From positions 16,536 to 80,535 of the forward strand of contig JAETUG010000009.1 in NCBI GenBank assembly GCA_021768705.1: a DNA stretch of 64,000 bases, read 5' to 3'. The translations under genes were made by a program, and so were the position numbers. Source of the stretch: Bacillota bacterium. GTDB lineage: Bacteria; Bacillota; Clostridia; Lachnospirales; Anaerotignaceae. Below are positions 56,270-64,000 of this stretch, one piece after another (position 1 is the stretch's first letter; each line of letters begins with the position of its first letter). A model generated the notes under the pieces. The model saw nothing but the letters and a program-made list of their open reading frames with translations, searched no databases and had not been told where the DNA came from.

Positions 56270-57463
56270 ATGAAGAATTTTGTATTTATTTCCCCTAATT
56301 TTCCTACAAACTATTGGAGATTTTGCCGTGAACTGAAAAATAACGGTCTGAATGTATTGGGTATTGGCGATCAGCCCTATAATGAGTTGAGCAGCGATCT
56401 GAAAAATAGCCTGAATGAATACTATAAGGTAAGCAATTTGGAAAATGAGGATGAAGTCTACCGTGCAGTGGCTTTTTTTATTTTCAAATATGGTCGTATC
56501 GACTGGCTGGAATCCAATAATGAATACTGGCTGGAAAGAGACGCCAAGCTGCGGACAGATTTCAACATCACCTCCGGCTTCCAGACCTCTGATATTCCCC
56601 GTATCAAGTACAAATCCAAAATGAAGAAATACTACAAAAAAGCAGGTCTGGCCGTAGCTCGCTATTATCTGGTGGAAGATCTGGAAGGCTGCAAAAAATT
56701 CATCAAAAAAGTGGGCTATCCTGTTGTAGCAAAGCCTGATAATGGCGTAGGCGCATCCCATAACTTCAAGATCGAAACAGAGGAACAGCTGGCAGATTTT
56801 TATGAGCAGAGACACGAGGGTGTCACATATATCATGGAAGAATTCGTAAACGGTCAGGTTTGCTCCTATGATGCCATTGTGGATTCCAAGGGGGACATCA
56901 TGTTCGAAGCAGGCAATCTGACACCCGGCTCTATCATGGATATGGTAAATAAAAATGATGACTGCAAATTCTGTATCCTGAAGGAACTGCCGGAGGATAC
57001 GAAAAAAGCAGGCCGAGCAACGGTAAAACATTTCGGTGTAAAGAGCCGCTTCGTCCATCTGGAATTTTTCCGCCTGACACAGGATCAGAAAGGTCTGGGC
57101 AAGAAGGGAGATATCATGGGTCTGGAAGTCAATATGCGCCCCAGCGGCGGTTTCTCTCCCGATATGATCAACTTTGCCCACAGCACAGATGTTTACAAGA
57201 TTTGGGCAGATATGATTGCCTTTGACAAATCTACAAAACCCGAAGGGGAACACAATTACTGCGCTTATGTTGGTCGGAAAGATGGCAAGGATTATGTGAT
57301 GGACCACAATACGGTCATGGCAAAATATGGCGCAAACATCAAAATGGCAGAACGTTTGCCCGATGCGCTGTCTGCCGCCATGGGCAATCAGGTTTATATG
57401 GCAAATTTCCAGACGGAAGAAGAAATGAACGAATATTTTGAAACGGTAACAAAACTGAAATAA
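56270..57463 (+). CDS. ATP-grasp domain protein
   Basis: The 397-residue protein has an N-terminal Rossmann-like domain (FVFISPNFPTNYWRFCREL) and an ATP-grasp core: YPVVAKPDNGVGASHNFKIE, YIMEEFVNGQVCSYDAIVD, FVHLEFFRLT and MGLEVNMRPSGGFSPDM. Such enzymes join a carboxylate to an amine or similar group; the substrate is unknown. ATG 56270 follows ATGGAGGCAG. Confidence 0.85.
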   Translation: MKNFVFISPNFPTNYWRFCRELKNNGLNVLGIGDQPYNELSSDLKNSLNEYYKVSNLENEDEVYRAVAFFIFKYGRIDWLESNNEYWLERDAKLRTDFNITSGFQTSDIPRIKYKSKMKKYYKKAGLAVARYYLVEDLEGCKKFIKKVGYPVVAKPDNGVGASHNFKIETEEQLADFYEQRHEGVTYIMEEFVNGQVCSYDAIVDSKGDIMFEAGNLTPGSIMDMVNKNDDCKFCILKELPEDTKKAGRATVKHFGVKSRFVHLEFFRLTQDQKGLGKKGDIMGLEVNMRPSGGFSPDMINFAHSTDVYKIWADMIAFDKSTKPEGEHNYCAYVGRKDGKDYVMDHNTVMAKYGANIKMAERLPDALSAAMGNQVYMANFQTEEEMNEYFETVTKLK

Positions 57464-57482
57464 ATGGCATAACATAAGAAGG

Positions 57483-57563
57483 AGGACGGCTTTAGGGGAA
57501 TCCCAATAAGAAAACAAAATGTTTCTTATTTCGGGACATCCTCTATATTGCCGTCCTTTTTTT
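57483..57563 (+). terminator. large structured terminator
   Basis: The outer stem AGGACGGC (57483-57490) with GCCGTCCT (57550-57557) precedes TTTTTT. Inside is a perfect AATAAGAAA/TTTCTTATT hairpin (57505-57530). The enclosed 60 nt are larger than needed for a terminator, so it could be an RNA element. Confidence 0.65.
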
Positions 57564-57590
57564 ATCTGATAATTTTTCTGCGATACTGCT

Positions 57591-57923
57591 TTATTTTTCT
57601 GCACCGGACAATTCTCCGGCCCATTCAAACCCTTTTTTCGCAACGACTACAGCGATCATTTCGTTCAAAACAGCCGCAGCAGCGATGGTACCCTGGATGA
57701 TCGCAGCACATTCAGGGGCGGGTCCGGTCAGGATAGAAACGGTGATTCCGGTAAATACCAGGGATACGCCGGAGTGGGGCATCAGCTGAAAGGCATAGGG
57801 CCCTAGCAGCATCCCGGCGATCAGCCAGCCCAGAATAGCGGGCAGTCTCAGTTTGGAAACAAGTTTTCCAATCAAGAATGCGATCACGATCGCAAGCATC
57901 CAACGCAATATGAGTCCAATCAT
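57591..57923 (-). pseudogene. cation:proton antiporter with large internal deletion
   Basis: The 110-residue ORF joins the typical N-terminus of a NhaP/KefB-like exchanger (LPAILGWLIAGMLLGPYAF) directly to its typical C-terminus (PHSGVSLVFTGITVSILTGP ... GTIAAAAVLNEMIAVVVAKK). Full-length relatives have about 390-400 residues with 11-13 membrane helices, so roughly 280 codons are missing, in frame. Transport is not expected. It overlaps the TetR gene by 4 bp, so the TetR protein probably once controlled it. Confidence 0.75.
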
Positions 57924-58528
57924 TGGTTTTTCCTCCTTGCAATGCCATATAGCATGAAATCTAAAATTTTAGGCAGATCTCTTTCATGGATATCCATTTT
58001 ATCGGATAATGATATATTTCGGCAGTTTCGGCTGCTGAATGAGCTGTTGAACATATCCTGCAGCATGGTGAAATAGGACATAGCCTCTTCCTCAGTGATT
58101 CCATCACGCAGCTCTATGGAATGCAGAACTTGCTGATAGAAAGCTTTGTTCAAAGCATCAAATTCTTTTCTTAAAGCAGAGATTTGGTCATACAATGCTT
58201 CCGGCGGTTGTAGAACCGCGTCGAAAAAGATATGGGCTTCCATTTCATGCTCATTGAAAAACGCCATTCGCACCCGCATATATTTCTCCGTATCATTGCC
58301 GATCTCCGCTTCCTTTAAATAATTTGTCAAAGATTGAAAACATTCTGCAACACAGGCAAGATACAAAGCATCTTTATTCTTAAAATTATGATACAGCAAT
58401 CCTTTTGGGATGCCTGCTTCACAGATTGCGTTCAGGGATGCCCCCCGATATCCCTTTGAGCCAAATTCCTGCATAGCTTGGTGGAGTATTTTTTTCTTTG
58501 TCAATTCTGTCTTTTCTGCTTTTTTCAT
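57920..58528 (-). CDS. TetR-family regulator
   Basis: The 202-residue protein has the TetR helix-turn-helix (MQEFGSKGYRGASLNAICEA followed by GIPKGLLYHNFKNKDALYLAC) and a ligand-binding helical C-terminal part. ATG 58528 follows GGGGGGGATAAAC. An 18-bp palindrome overlaps its promoter, so it likely represses itself and the antiporter remnant downstream. Confidence 0.9.
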   Translation of the reverse strand: MKKAEKTELTKKKILHQAMQEFGSKGYRGASLNAICEAGIPKGLLYHNFKNKDALYLACVAECFQSLTNYLKEAEIGNDTEKYMRVRMAFFNEHEMEAHIFFDAVLQPPEALYDQISALRKEFDALNKAFYQQVLHSIELRDGITEEEAMSYFTMLQDMFNSSFSSRNCRNISLSDKMDIHERDLPKILDFMLYGIARRKNQ

Positions 58529-58544
58529 GTTTATCCCCCCCATT

Positions 58545-58589
58545 ATAGACCGACCAGTCTATTATGATACAAAGGAAAGGAATAGTCAA
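58545..58589 (-). promoter_or_regulatory. TetR promoter and palindromic operator
   Basis: Leftward TTGACT (58584-58589), 17 nt, CATAAT (58561-58566). The palindrome ATAGAC-CGACCA-GTCTAT (58545-58562) touches the -10 box. The GACCGACC-type core is common for TetR regulators. Confidence 0.75.
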
Positions 58590-58635
58590 TCTTATTTTTG
58601 TTTTCCAAAAGATTTTTTGACAATATCTGTATAAA

Positions 58636-58669
58636 AAAATAGCACCGTCCACAAGTCTGTGAACGATGC
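58636..58669 (-). terminator. guaA terminator
   Basis: Read leftward: GCATCGTTCAC (58659-58669), loop of 6, GTGGACGGTGC (58642-58652), then TATTTTTTT. Confidence 0.8.
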
Positions 58670-58712
58670 CATTTTGGGTCGCGTTACTATTTATTCGTAA
58701 TTTGATTCCATA

Positions 58713-60251
58713 TCATTCCCATTCAATGGTTGCGGGCGGTTTGGAAGTGATATCGTAAACGATACGGTTTACGTGTCTCACTTCATTAACGATACGAGTG
58801 GAAACCTTATCCAGTACATCATAGGGGATTCTAGCCCAATCGGCAGTCATGAAGTCTGTTGTTGTCACACCACGCAGAGCGATGGTATAGTCATATGTTC
58901 TGAAATCGCCCATAACACCAACGGAACGAACGTCGGTAATCACAGCAAAATACTGGTTGATATCTCTGTCCAGACCGGCTTTTGCGATTTCTTCCCGGAA
59001 GATGGCATCGGCGTCCTGCAAAATAGCAACCTTTTCTTCTGTTACTTCGCCAATGACACGCACGCCTAAGCCGGGACCGGGGAAGGGCTGTCTCCATACC
59101 AGATATTCAGGCAGACCCAGTTCCAGACCCATCTGGCGTACTTCATCTTTGAACAGCAGACGAAGGGGTTCGATCAGCTCTTCAAAATCAACAACGGAGG
59201 GCAGACCGCCTACGTTGTGGTGGGATTTGATGACTGCCGAATCGCCAAGGCCGCTTTCGATGATGTCAGGGTAGATGGTACCCTGTACCAGAAAATCTAC
59301 TTTGCCGATCTTCTTCGCTTCATCTTCAAATACACGGATAAATTCTTCACCGATCAGTTTTCGCTTCTGTTCGGGGTCTGTTACGCCTTTCAGTTTGCCA
59401 AGGAAACGTTCCTGAGCATTTGCTCTTACAAAATGGGAATCGAAATAGCCGTCGAAAATCTGTTCTACTTCGTCACCTTCATTTTTACGCATCAGGCCAT
59501 GGTCAACAAATACGCAGGTCAGCTGTTTGCCGATGGCTTTGGAAACCAGAGCAGCAACCACGCTGGAGTCTACGCCGCCGGAAAGGGCGCAAAGTGCTTT
59601 GCCGTCGCCCACCTGTTCACGGATGCGCTTAATCTGGTCTTCGATATAATTTGTCATAGTCCATTCGCCCTTACAGCCACAGACTTCATAGAGGAAGTTG
59701 CGGATCATTTCAGAGCCTTTTGGTGTATGGTTTACTTCGGGATGGAACTGAACACCATAGAAGCCTTTTGCTTCACATTCGATGGCAGCGGCAGGGCAGG
59801 TAGGTGTCGTACCGATGACACGGAAGCCTTCGGGCAGTTCGGTTACATAGTCTGTGTGGCTCATCCAGCAAATTTCGTTGGCATCGATGCCCTTCAACAG
59901 CTTGCTTGTAGGATCAAATGTTACTTCTGCTTTGCCATATTCGCTCAGCTCAGCAGCATGACCAACTTTGCCACCCAGTGTGTATGCCATCAGCTGGCAG
60001 CCATAGCAGATGCCCAGCACAGGTACGCCCAGTTCAAACAGGGCGGGGTCAACCTTGGGAGAGGCTTCTTCATAAACGCTGTTGGGGCCCCCTGTGAAGA
60101 TGATACCTTTGGGGTTTTTTGCCTTAATTTCTTCTAAGGATTTTTTCCATGGCATGATCTCGCAGTATACATGGTGTTCTCTGACACGGCGGGCGATTAG
60201 TTGGTTATACTGGCCGCCGAAGTCTAGAATGAGGATCATTTCTTGATTCAT
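58713..60251 (-). CDS. guaA: GMP synthase (glutamine-hydrolysing)
   Basis: The 512-residue enzyme converts XMP to GMP. The N-terminal class I amidotransferase has Cys82 ([11 protein letters not shown]), His170 and Glu172 ([11 protein letters not shown]). The ATP-PPase domain has SGGVDSS (224-230). The C-terminal dimerisation domain ends [16 protein letters not shown], as in all GuaA proteins. ATG 60251 follows GGAGGGATACG. The leader has an attenuator-like terminator. Confidence 0.97.
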   Translation of the reverse strand: MNQEMILILDFGGQYNQLIARRVREHHVYCEIMPWKKSLEEIKAKNPKGIIFTGGPNSVYEEASPKVDPALFELGVPVLGICYGCQLMAYTLGGKVGHAAELSEYGKAEVTFDPTSKLLKGIDANEICWMSHTDYVTELPEGFRVIGTTPTCPAAAIECEAKGFYGVQFHPEVNHTPKGSEMIRNFLYEVCGCKGEWTMTNYIEDQIKRIREQVGDGKALCALSGGVDSSVVAALVSKAIGKQLTCVFVDHGLMRKNEGDEVEQIFDGYFDSHFVRANAQERFLGKLKGVTDPEQKRKLIGEEFIRVFEDEAKKIGKVDFLVQGTIYPDIIESGLGDSAVIKSHHNVGGLPSVVDFEELIEPLRLLFKDEVRQMGLELGLPEYLVWRQPFPGPGLGVRVIGEVTEEKVAILQDADAIFREEIAKAGLDRDINQYFAVITDVRSVGVMGDFRTYDYTIALRGVTTTDFMTADWARIPYDVLDKVSTRIVNEVRHVNRIVYDITSKPPATIEWE

Positions 60252-60293
60252 CGTATCCCTCCATTTAAATATCTTTTGTTTGAAAAATAGGAA

Positions 60294-60316
60294 AACCGTC
60301 GGTTGGGCCGACGGTT
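60294..60316 (-). terminator. attenuator-like terminator in the guaA leader
   Basis: AACCGTCGG-cccaa-CCGACGGTT on the minus strand, followed by TTCCTATTTTT, lies between the guaA promoter and start, about 20-40 nt into the mRNA. There is no room for a purine riboswitch aptamer and none was recognised, so control must come from elsewhere (for example nucleotide-sensitive initiation or a protein). Confidence 0.7.
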
Positions 60317-60339
60317 CGTCTGTCATCTTTACTTTATTG

Positions 60340-60368
60340 ATTTTATCATAGGCGCAGCGGATTGACAA
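60340..60368 (-). promoter_or_regulatory. guaA promoter
   Basis: Leftward TTGTCA (60363-60368), 17 nt, TAAAAT (60340-60345), about 80 nt before the guaA start. Confidence 0.65.
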
Positions 60369-60486
60369 GAGAAACCATCAGGTTTAAGAGTATTTTTCCA
60401 TGGAAAAGGCTAAAATATTTCAGGAAAAAGTTATATTTTCTATCGATAAAAATAGTCTTTTTGCGTCGGTAAGAAAAAAGGATATC

Positions 60487-60515
60487 TTGCGGATTTTGGG
60501 AAAAACAAGTATACT
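60487..60515 (+). promoter_or_regulatory. permease promoter
   Basis: TTGCGG (60487-60492), 17 nt, TATACT (60510-60515), some 40 nt before the TTG start of the permease. The 60369-60486 stretch holds no gene. Confidence 0.5.
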
Positions 60516-60552
60516 TTATTTGGTTATTTTATCAAAAGGAGGAGGAAATGTT

Positions 60553-61890
60553 TTGAATTTTATTGAGAAAAGCTTTAAATTGAAGGAAAACAAAACAACA
60601 TTGAAAACCGAGATCATGGCTGGTGTAACAACATTTATGACTATGGCGTACATTCTGGTCGTGAATCCCAGCATTCTGTCCAGCACAGGGATGGACTACG
60701 GTGCATTGCTGACGGCAACTTGTATCGCATCTGCTTTGGGTACTTTCTTTATGGCGTTCTTTGCCAACTATCCCTTTGTTCTGGCTCCCGGTATGGGGCT
60801 AAATGCCTACTTTGCTTATACGATCTGTGCCCAGTATGGGTATGGTTGGGAAGTGGGTCTGGCTGCTGTATTTGTGGAAGGTATCATCTTTATCATACTT
60901 TCTGCGGTCAATGTGCGTGAAGCCATCTTCAATGCGATTCCTGTAAACATGAAAAAAGCGGTCAGCGTGGGGATCGGTATGTTTATTGCTTTTATTGGTC
61001 TGCAGAATGCAGGTGTGATTGTAAACAATTCGGATACCTGCGTAAGCCTTGGCAACGTAAGATCCATATCTGTTGCACTGGCACTCATCGGCACGGTCAT
61101 TACATTGGTGCTGGTCATCAGAAAGGTAAAAGGGGCTCTTTTGGTGGGAATTCTGATCACATGGCTTTTGGGTATCGTCTGCCAACTGACCGGCCTCTAT
61201 GTTGTAGATATCGAAACAGGGGTATATTCGCTGATCCCCACAGGTATCGTTTCTGCACCTCCCAGCATCATGCCGATTGCGGGTAAGATGAGCTTCTCTG
61301 GTATTTCTATTTTTGATTTTATCGTGGTTATCTTTGCATTCCTGTTCGTTGACCTATTTGATACACTGGGCACATTGATCGGTGTATCCACAAAAGCAGG
61401 CTTCTTGGATCAGGATGGCAAGCTGCCCAGGATCAAAGGTGCGCTGTTTGCGGATGCCTTGGCAACAACCATTGGTGCAGTTTTGGGCACATCCACAGTA
61501 ACTACGTTCGTGGAATCTGCTTCCGGTGTTTCTGATGGCGGCAGAACCGGTCTGACAGCGCTTACAGCAGGTATCCTGTTTCTGGTTGCTCTGCTGTTCT
61601 CTCCTATCCTGACAACGATTCCTTCCTTCGCAACAACGCCTGCATTGGTCGTTGTTGGTCTGATGATGGCAGAAAATGTGAGAGATATCGAATTTTCTGA
61701 TTATACAGAAGGGTTCCCTGCATTTATGACGATCCTGATGATGGTCGTATGCTACAGCATCTCCGAAGGTCTGGTATTCGGTGTGATCTCCTATGTCCTG
61801 CTGAAGGTATTCAGCGGCAGAAAGAGCGAATTGAACCCCGTGATCGTCATTATTGCTTTCCTATTCTTCCTGAAGCTGATCATGAGTTGA
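60553..61890 (+). CDS. NCS2-family purine permease (AzgA-like)
   Basis: The 445-residue membrane protein has the AzgA-type NCS2 motifs: TTFMTMAYILVVNPSILSST, PFVLAPGMGLNAYFAYTIC, FLFVDLFDTLGTLIGVSTKA and LGTSTVTTFVESASGVSDGG, with about 12 membrane segments. It should import hypoxanthine, guanine or adenine with protons. TTG 60553 follows AAAGGAGGAGG. Divergent from guaA, making a small purine locus. Confidence 0.92.
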   Translation: MNFIEKSFKLKENKTTLKTEIMAGVTTFMTMAYILVVNPSILSSTGMDYGALLTATCIASALGTFFMAFFANYPFVLAPGMGLNAYFAYTICAQYGYGWEVGLAAVFVEGIIFIILSAVNVREAIFNAIPVNMKKAVSVGIGMFIAFIGLQNAGVIVNNSDTCVSLGNVRSISVALALIGTVITLVLVIRKVKGALLVGILITWLLGIVCQLTGLYVVDIETGVYSLIPTGIVSAPPSIMPIAGKMSFSGISIFDFIVVIFAFLFVDLFDTLGTLIGVSTKAGFLDQDGKLPRIKGALFADALATTIGAVLGTSTVTTFVESASGVSDGGRTGLTALTAGILFLVALLFSPILTTIPSFATTPALVVVGLMMAENVRDIEFSDYTEGFPAFMTILMMVVCYSISEGLVFGVISYVLLKVFSGRKSELNPVIVIIAFLFFLKLIMS

Positions 61891-61899
61891 TCTCATTAC

Positions 61900-61927
61900 T
61901 TGCATTCAAGGGGGAAAGTGTTATAAT
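61900..61927 (+). promoter_or_regulatory. phosphofructokinase promoter
   Basis: TTGCAT (61900-61905), 16 nt, TATAAT (61922-61927), 52 nt before the ATG. Confidence 0.6.
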
Positions 61928-61979
61928 GAGAGGAAACAAATGAGGGATATCCTTTTTTGGATAGGAAAGGAAGTTTACT

Positions 61980-63203
61980 ATGAAAAATCTTTTGGTTGCA
62001 CAGTCCGGCGGCCCTTCCGCAGCCATCAATGCTACTTTGGTCGGCGTTGTGGAAAAAGGGCTTTCAGATAAAAATATCGGCAAGATCTATGGTGCGAAAA
62101 ACGGCATCATGGGGATTTTGACGGATAAACTGATCGAACTGAACGACAAACTGGCAGATCCTGAAACACTGCAGCTTTTGTGTCAGACACCATCTTCTGC
62201 ACTGGGCTCCTGTCGTATGAAGCTGTCCCACTGGGAAGAAAGTACCTTTGAATATGATAAGATCATCAAGATCTTCCGTAAATATGATATTGGCTATTTC
62301 ATTTATATTGGTGGTAACGATTCTATGGATACCGTTCATAAATTGGCTGGATTCTGTCAGCGGATGCATATTGATGATATCAAGATCATTGGTGCCCCCA
62401 AGACCATCGATAACGATTTGATGGAGACAGACCATTGCCCCGGTTTTGGTTCTGCGGCAAAATATGTGGCGACTACCATGTCCGAGATCTCCTGCGACTG
62501 TAACGTATACGCACAGCCCTCCATCACCATCGTAGAGATCATGGGCAGAGATGCAGGCTGGCTGACAGCAGCATCCGCTTTGGGCAGACTGAATGGTGAT
62601 ACCGCCCCTGATCTGATCTATCTCTGTGAAAGACCCTTCTGCGTGGATCAGTTCCTGAAGGATGTCAGAGAAAAAATGGCGGAGAAACATTCCATCATCA
62701 TCGCAGTCAGCGAAGGTCTCAAAAACGAAGAGGGCGATTATGTTACAGATAGTCTGTCTGACAGGGCGGCAGATGCCTTTGGCCATAAGATTTTGGCTGG
62801 CGCATCCCGCTATCTGGAAGAGATCCTACGTTTTGAGATCGGCTGTAAGGTAAGAAGTATCGAGTTGAACGTAATGCAGCGCTGTGCTTCCCATGTGGCT
62901 TCCGCATCTGATATTTATGAATCAAGAATGATCGGCGCTGCTGCTGCCGACTATGCAATTTCCGGCGGTACAGGTAAAATGGCCTGTCTCCGCAGAATCT
63001 CTACAAAGCCATATCGCTTTGAAATCGATTTTGTAGAGATCGATCAGATCGCAAACCAGGTAAAAACCGTACCGGATGCATGGATCAACGAAGCCGGCAA
63101 CGATGTAACACAGGAAATGATCGATTACCTGTTTCCTCTGATACAGGGGGAACTGCCTTGCACATATAAAAATGGTGTTCCTGTTCATCTGAGATTATAT
63201 TGA
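61980..63203 (+). CDS. pfp: PPi-type 6-phosphofructokinase
   Basis: The 407-residue enzyme phosphorylates fructose 6-phosphate. The N-terminal AQSGGPSAAINATL, the GGNDSMDT loop (111-118) and PKTIDNDL (140-147) are those of pyrophosphate-dependent enzymes; ATP enzymes have GGDGS and a different residue in the second loop. MGRDAGWL and the sugar-binding stretch follow. It likely makes glycolysis reversible and saves ATP. ATG 61980 follows AAAGGAAG. Confidence 0.88.
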   Translation: MKNLLVAQSGGPSAAINATLVGVVEKGLSDKNIGKIYGAKNGIMGILTDKLIELNDKLADPETLQLLCQTPSSALGSCRMKLSHWEESTFEYDKIIKIFRKYDIGYFIYIGGNDSMDTVHKLAGFCQRMHIDDIKIIGAPKTIDNDLMETDHCPGFGSAAKYVATTMSEISCDCNVYAQPSITIVEIMGRDAGWLTAASALGRLNGDTAPDLIYLCERPFCVDQFLKDVREKMAEKHSIIIAVSEGLKNEEGDYVTDSLSDRAADAFGHKILAGASRYLEEILRFEIGCKVRSIELNVMQRCASHVASASDIYESRMIGAAAADYAISGGTGKMACLRRISTKPYRFEIDFVEIDQIANQVKTVPDAWINEAGNDVTQEMIDYLFPLIQGELPCTYKNGVPVHLRLY

Positions 63204-63251
63204 TATAAGAAAGAAAAAATCTGCTGATGGGATTTTCTGCCTATCAGACTT

Positions 63252-63281
63252 AGCCTTAGGCCTTTGGTCTAAGGCTTTTTT
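63252..63281 (+). terminator. phosphofructokinase terminator
   Basis: AGCCTTAG (63252-63259) with CTAAGGCT (63269-63276), then TTTTT. Confidence 0.88.
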
Positions 63282-63335
63282 ATGATGGTATAAAAGTCAT
63301 TTTTTCTGTCCATACTCTTTCCAAGAGGTGGTAAT

Positions 63336-63878
63336 ATGCGAAAGGCGATAGCGTTGGCAGCTCTGTCCAGCTTTTTGCTCTGTTTGCTGGCTGGGTATTA
63401 TATTTCCCTGTGGATGGGAGAACGGGACAAGCAGATGGCAGTCGAGGCAGAAAGCCTGGATGTTCTGCAAACCCCAAAAGAGATCAATGCACAGACAAAG
63501 ATGATCTATCAATATTTTTATACCAGCGACCGTGTAACAAAGGAGCAGATCGAGCCTGCCCCTGACTTTCTACAGGGCTTGAATCTGGAACAGCTGAAAA
63601 GTGTTTATAATGGCTGGCAGGTGGTTTTATTTTCCCCTGAACGGGTGATCCTGCGCTGCAGCATAGACGGGCTGAGCAGCGAATCCTTTATTCTTGGAGA
63701 GGATGAGGGCTATCTGGCAGTCTTTTATGAAGATGGGAATAAAGCGGTCCGCTTGAAAGAACGGACGGACGTGCCCCTTTCTGCGCTGCCGGATGGGGAG
63801 GCACAGCAAATAAGAGAAGGATTGAGGGTCACCGGGGAAGAGAATCTGGCGAAGTTTTTAGCGGATTATATGAGCTAA
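63336..63878 (+). CDS. BofC-like protein
   Basis: The 180-residue protein has an N-terminal signal anchor (ALAALSSFLLCLLAGYYI) and a C-terminal BofC-type domain (FLQGLNLEQLKSVYNGWQVVLF ... SFILGEDEGYLAVFYEDGNK). In B. subtilis BofC acts in the forespore-mother cell space to control sigma-K processing. That supports a spore-forming host. ATG 63336 follows AAGAGGTGG. Confidence 0.8.
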   Translation: MRKAIALAALSSFLLCLLAGYYISLWMGERDKQMAVEAESLDVLQTPKEINAQTKMIYQYFYTSDRVTKEQIEPAPDFLQGLNLEQLKSVYNGWQVVLFSPERVILRCSIDGLSSESFILGEDEGYLAVFYEDGNKAVRLKERTDVPLSALPDGEAQQIREGLRVTGEENLAKFLADYMS

Positions 63879-63879
63879 A

Positions 63880-63917
63880 GAAAGCCGCATTTGCCTGCAA
63901 GCAGTCATGCGGCTTTC
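63880..63917 (+). terminator. hairpin after the BofC-like gene
   Basis: GAAAGCCGCAT (63880-63890) pairs with ATGCGGCTTTC (63907-63917). There is no T tract, so termination is less certain. Confidence 0.55.
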
Positions 63918-63953
63918 TGTATCCATGAAGCTTTTTGGAGAAAGCCAGCATTC

Positions 63954-63991
63954 GTATGGCTTTGCCATACTCATGTGTTTACTCCGTAAAC
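63954..63991. repeat. tandem palindromes at the window end
   Basis: GTATGGC-TTT-GCCATAC (63954-63970) and GTTTAC-TCC-GTAAAC (63977-63991) resemble in style the short-loop palindrome array at 49661-49781. They may belong to a dispersed element that continues past the edge. Confidence 0.4.
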
Positions 63992-64000
63992 TTTTCACGT

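Noticed and set aside
56228..57643. 471-codon reverse ORF opposite the ATP-grasp gene
   Set aside because: Antisense shadow; the + strand carries clear ATP-grasp motifs.

Overview
The window is a chromosomal segment of a low-GC, Gram-positive, endospore-forming anaerobe of the class Clostridia. This rests on strong AGGAGG ribosome binding sites, frequent TTG starts, a Re-type citrate synthase/aconitase/NAD isocitrate dehydrogenase cluster, a pyrophosphate-type phosphofructokinase, a BofC-like protein and a PdaB-like polysaccharide deacetylase. The Lachnospirales (Anaerotignum-like) are a plausible home, but that is inference. No rRNA, tRNA or CRISPR array was found.

Layout. (1) 1-3.3 kb, host: a partial LUD-domain gene, a TrmH/SpoU rRNA methyltransferase, a lipoprotein and a membrane protein. 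(2) 3,325-41,248: a complete siphovirus-type prophage of about 37.9 kb. It is inserted inside a polysaccharide deacetylase gene whose two halves flank it, and both ends carry the same 8-bp core TATCAACA. Excision through this core would rebuild a 265-codon gene in frame. (3) 41.2-64 kb, host: YmaF, radical SAM, ferritin, coaBC, the citrate-to-2-oxoglutarate operon, DUF6323/DUF6179, an esterase, an ATP-grasp enzyme, a TetR regulator with a decayed antiporter, guaA, an NCS2 purine permease, PPi-PFK and BofC.

Prophage order. The left, minus-strand lysogeny arm has a large serine recombinase, a MNT/HEPN toxin-antitoxin-like pair, a lipoprotein and a CI/LexA-like repressor. A divergent switch region carries TCTAA...TTAGA operators. 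The rightward early region holds Cro-like and small proteins, PcfK (AcrIIA9-like) and PcfJ, a DUF3102 coiled-coil protein, an HUH Rep protein, SSB, many small accessory genes, RecU and an ArpU-like late regulator. A small minus-strand operon of two hydrophobic micro-peptides plus a ribbon-helix-helix protein follows. Then come HNH, TerS, TerL, portal, ClpP-like protease, capsid, connectors, major tail protein, frameshifted tail chaperone, tape measure, Dit, a GIY-YIG homing endonuclease, a glycine-rich BppU-type adhesin, Tal, holin-like proteins, a GH73 endolysin and a Dam-type methylase.

Most interesting signals: precise, in-frame, serine-integrase-mediated interruption of a sporulation-type gene, formally like the spsM/SP-beta and skin arrangements; two copies of a structured RNA-like element flanking the toxin-antitoxin cassette whose terminator loops are exact reverse complements of each other; an ssb gene that seems to start at ACG; a palindrome-controlled micro-peptide operon; a structured RNA with mutually exclusive pairings upstream of rep; and fossil 5' ends of a cytosine methyltransferase and a PAPS-reductase-like gene around an expandable hexapeptide-repeat gene.
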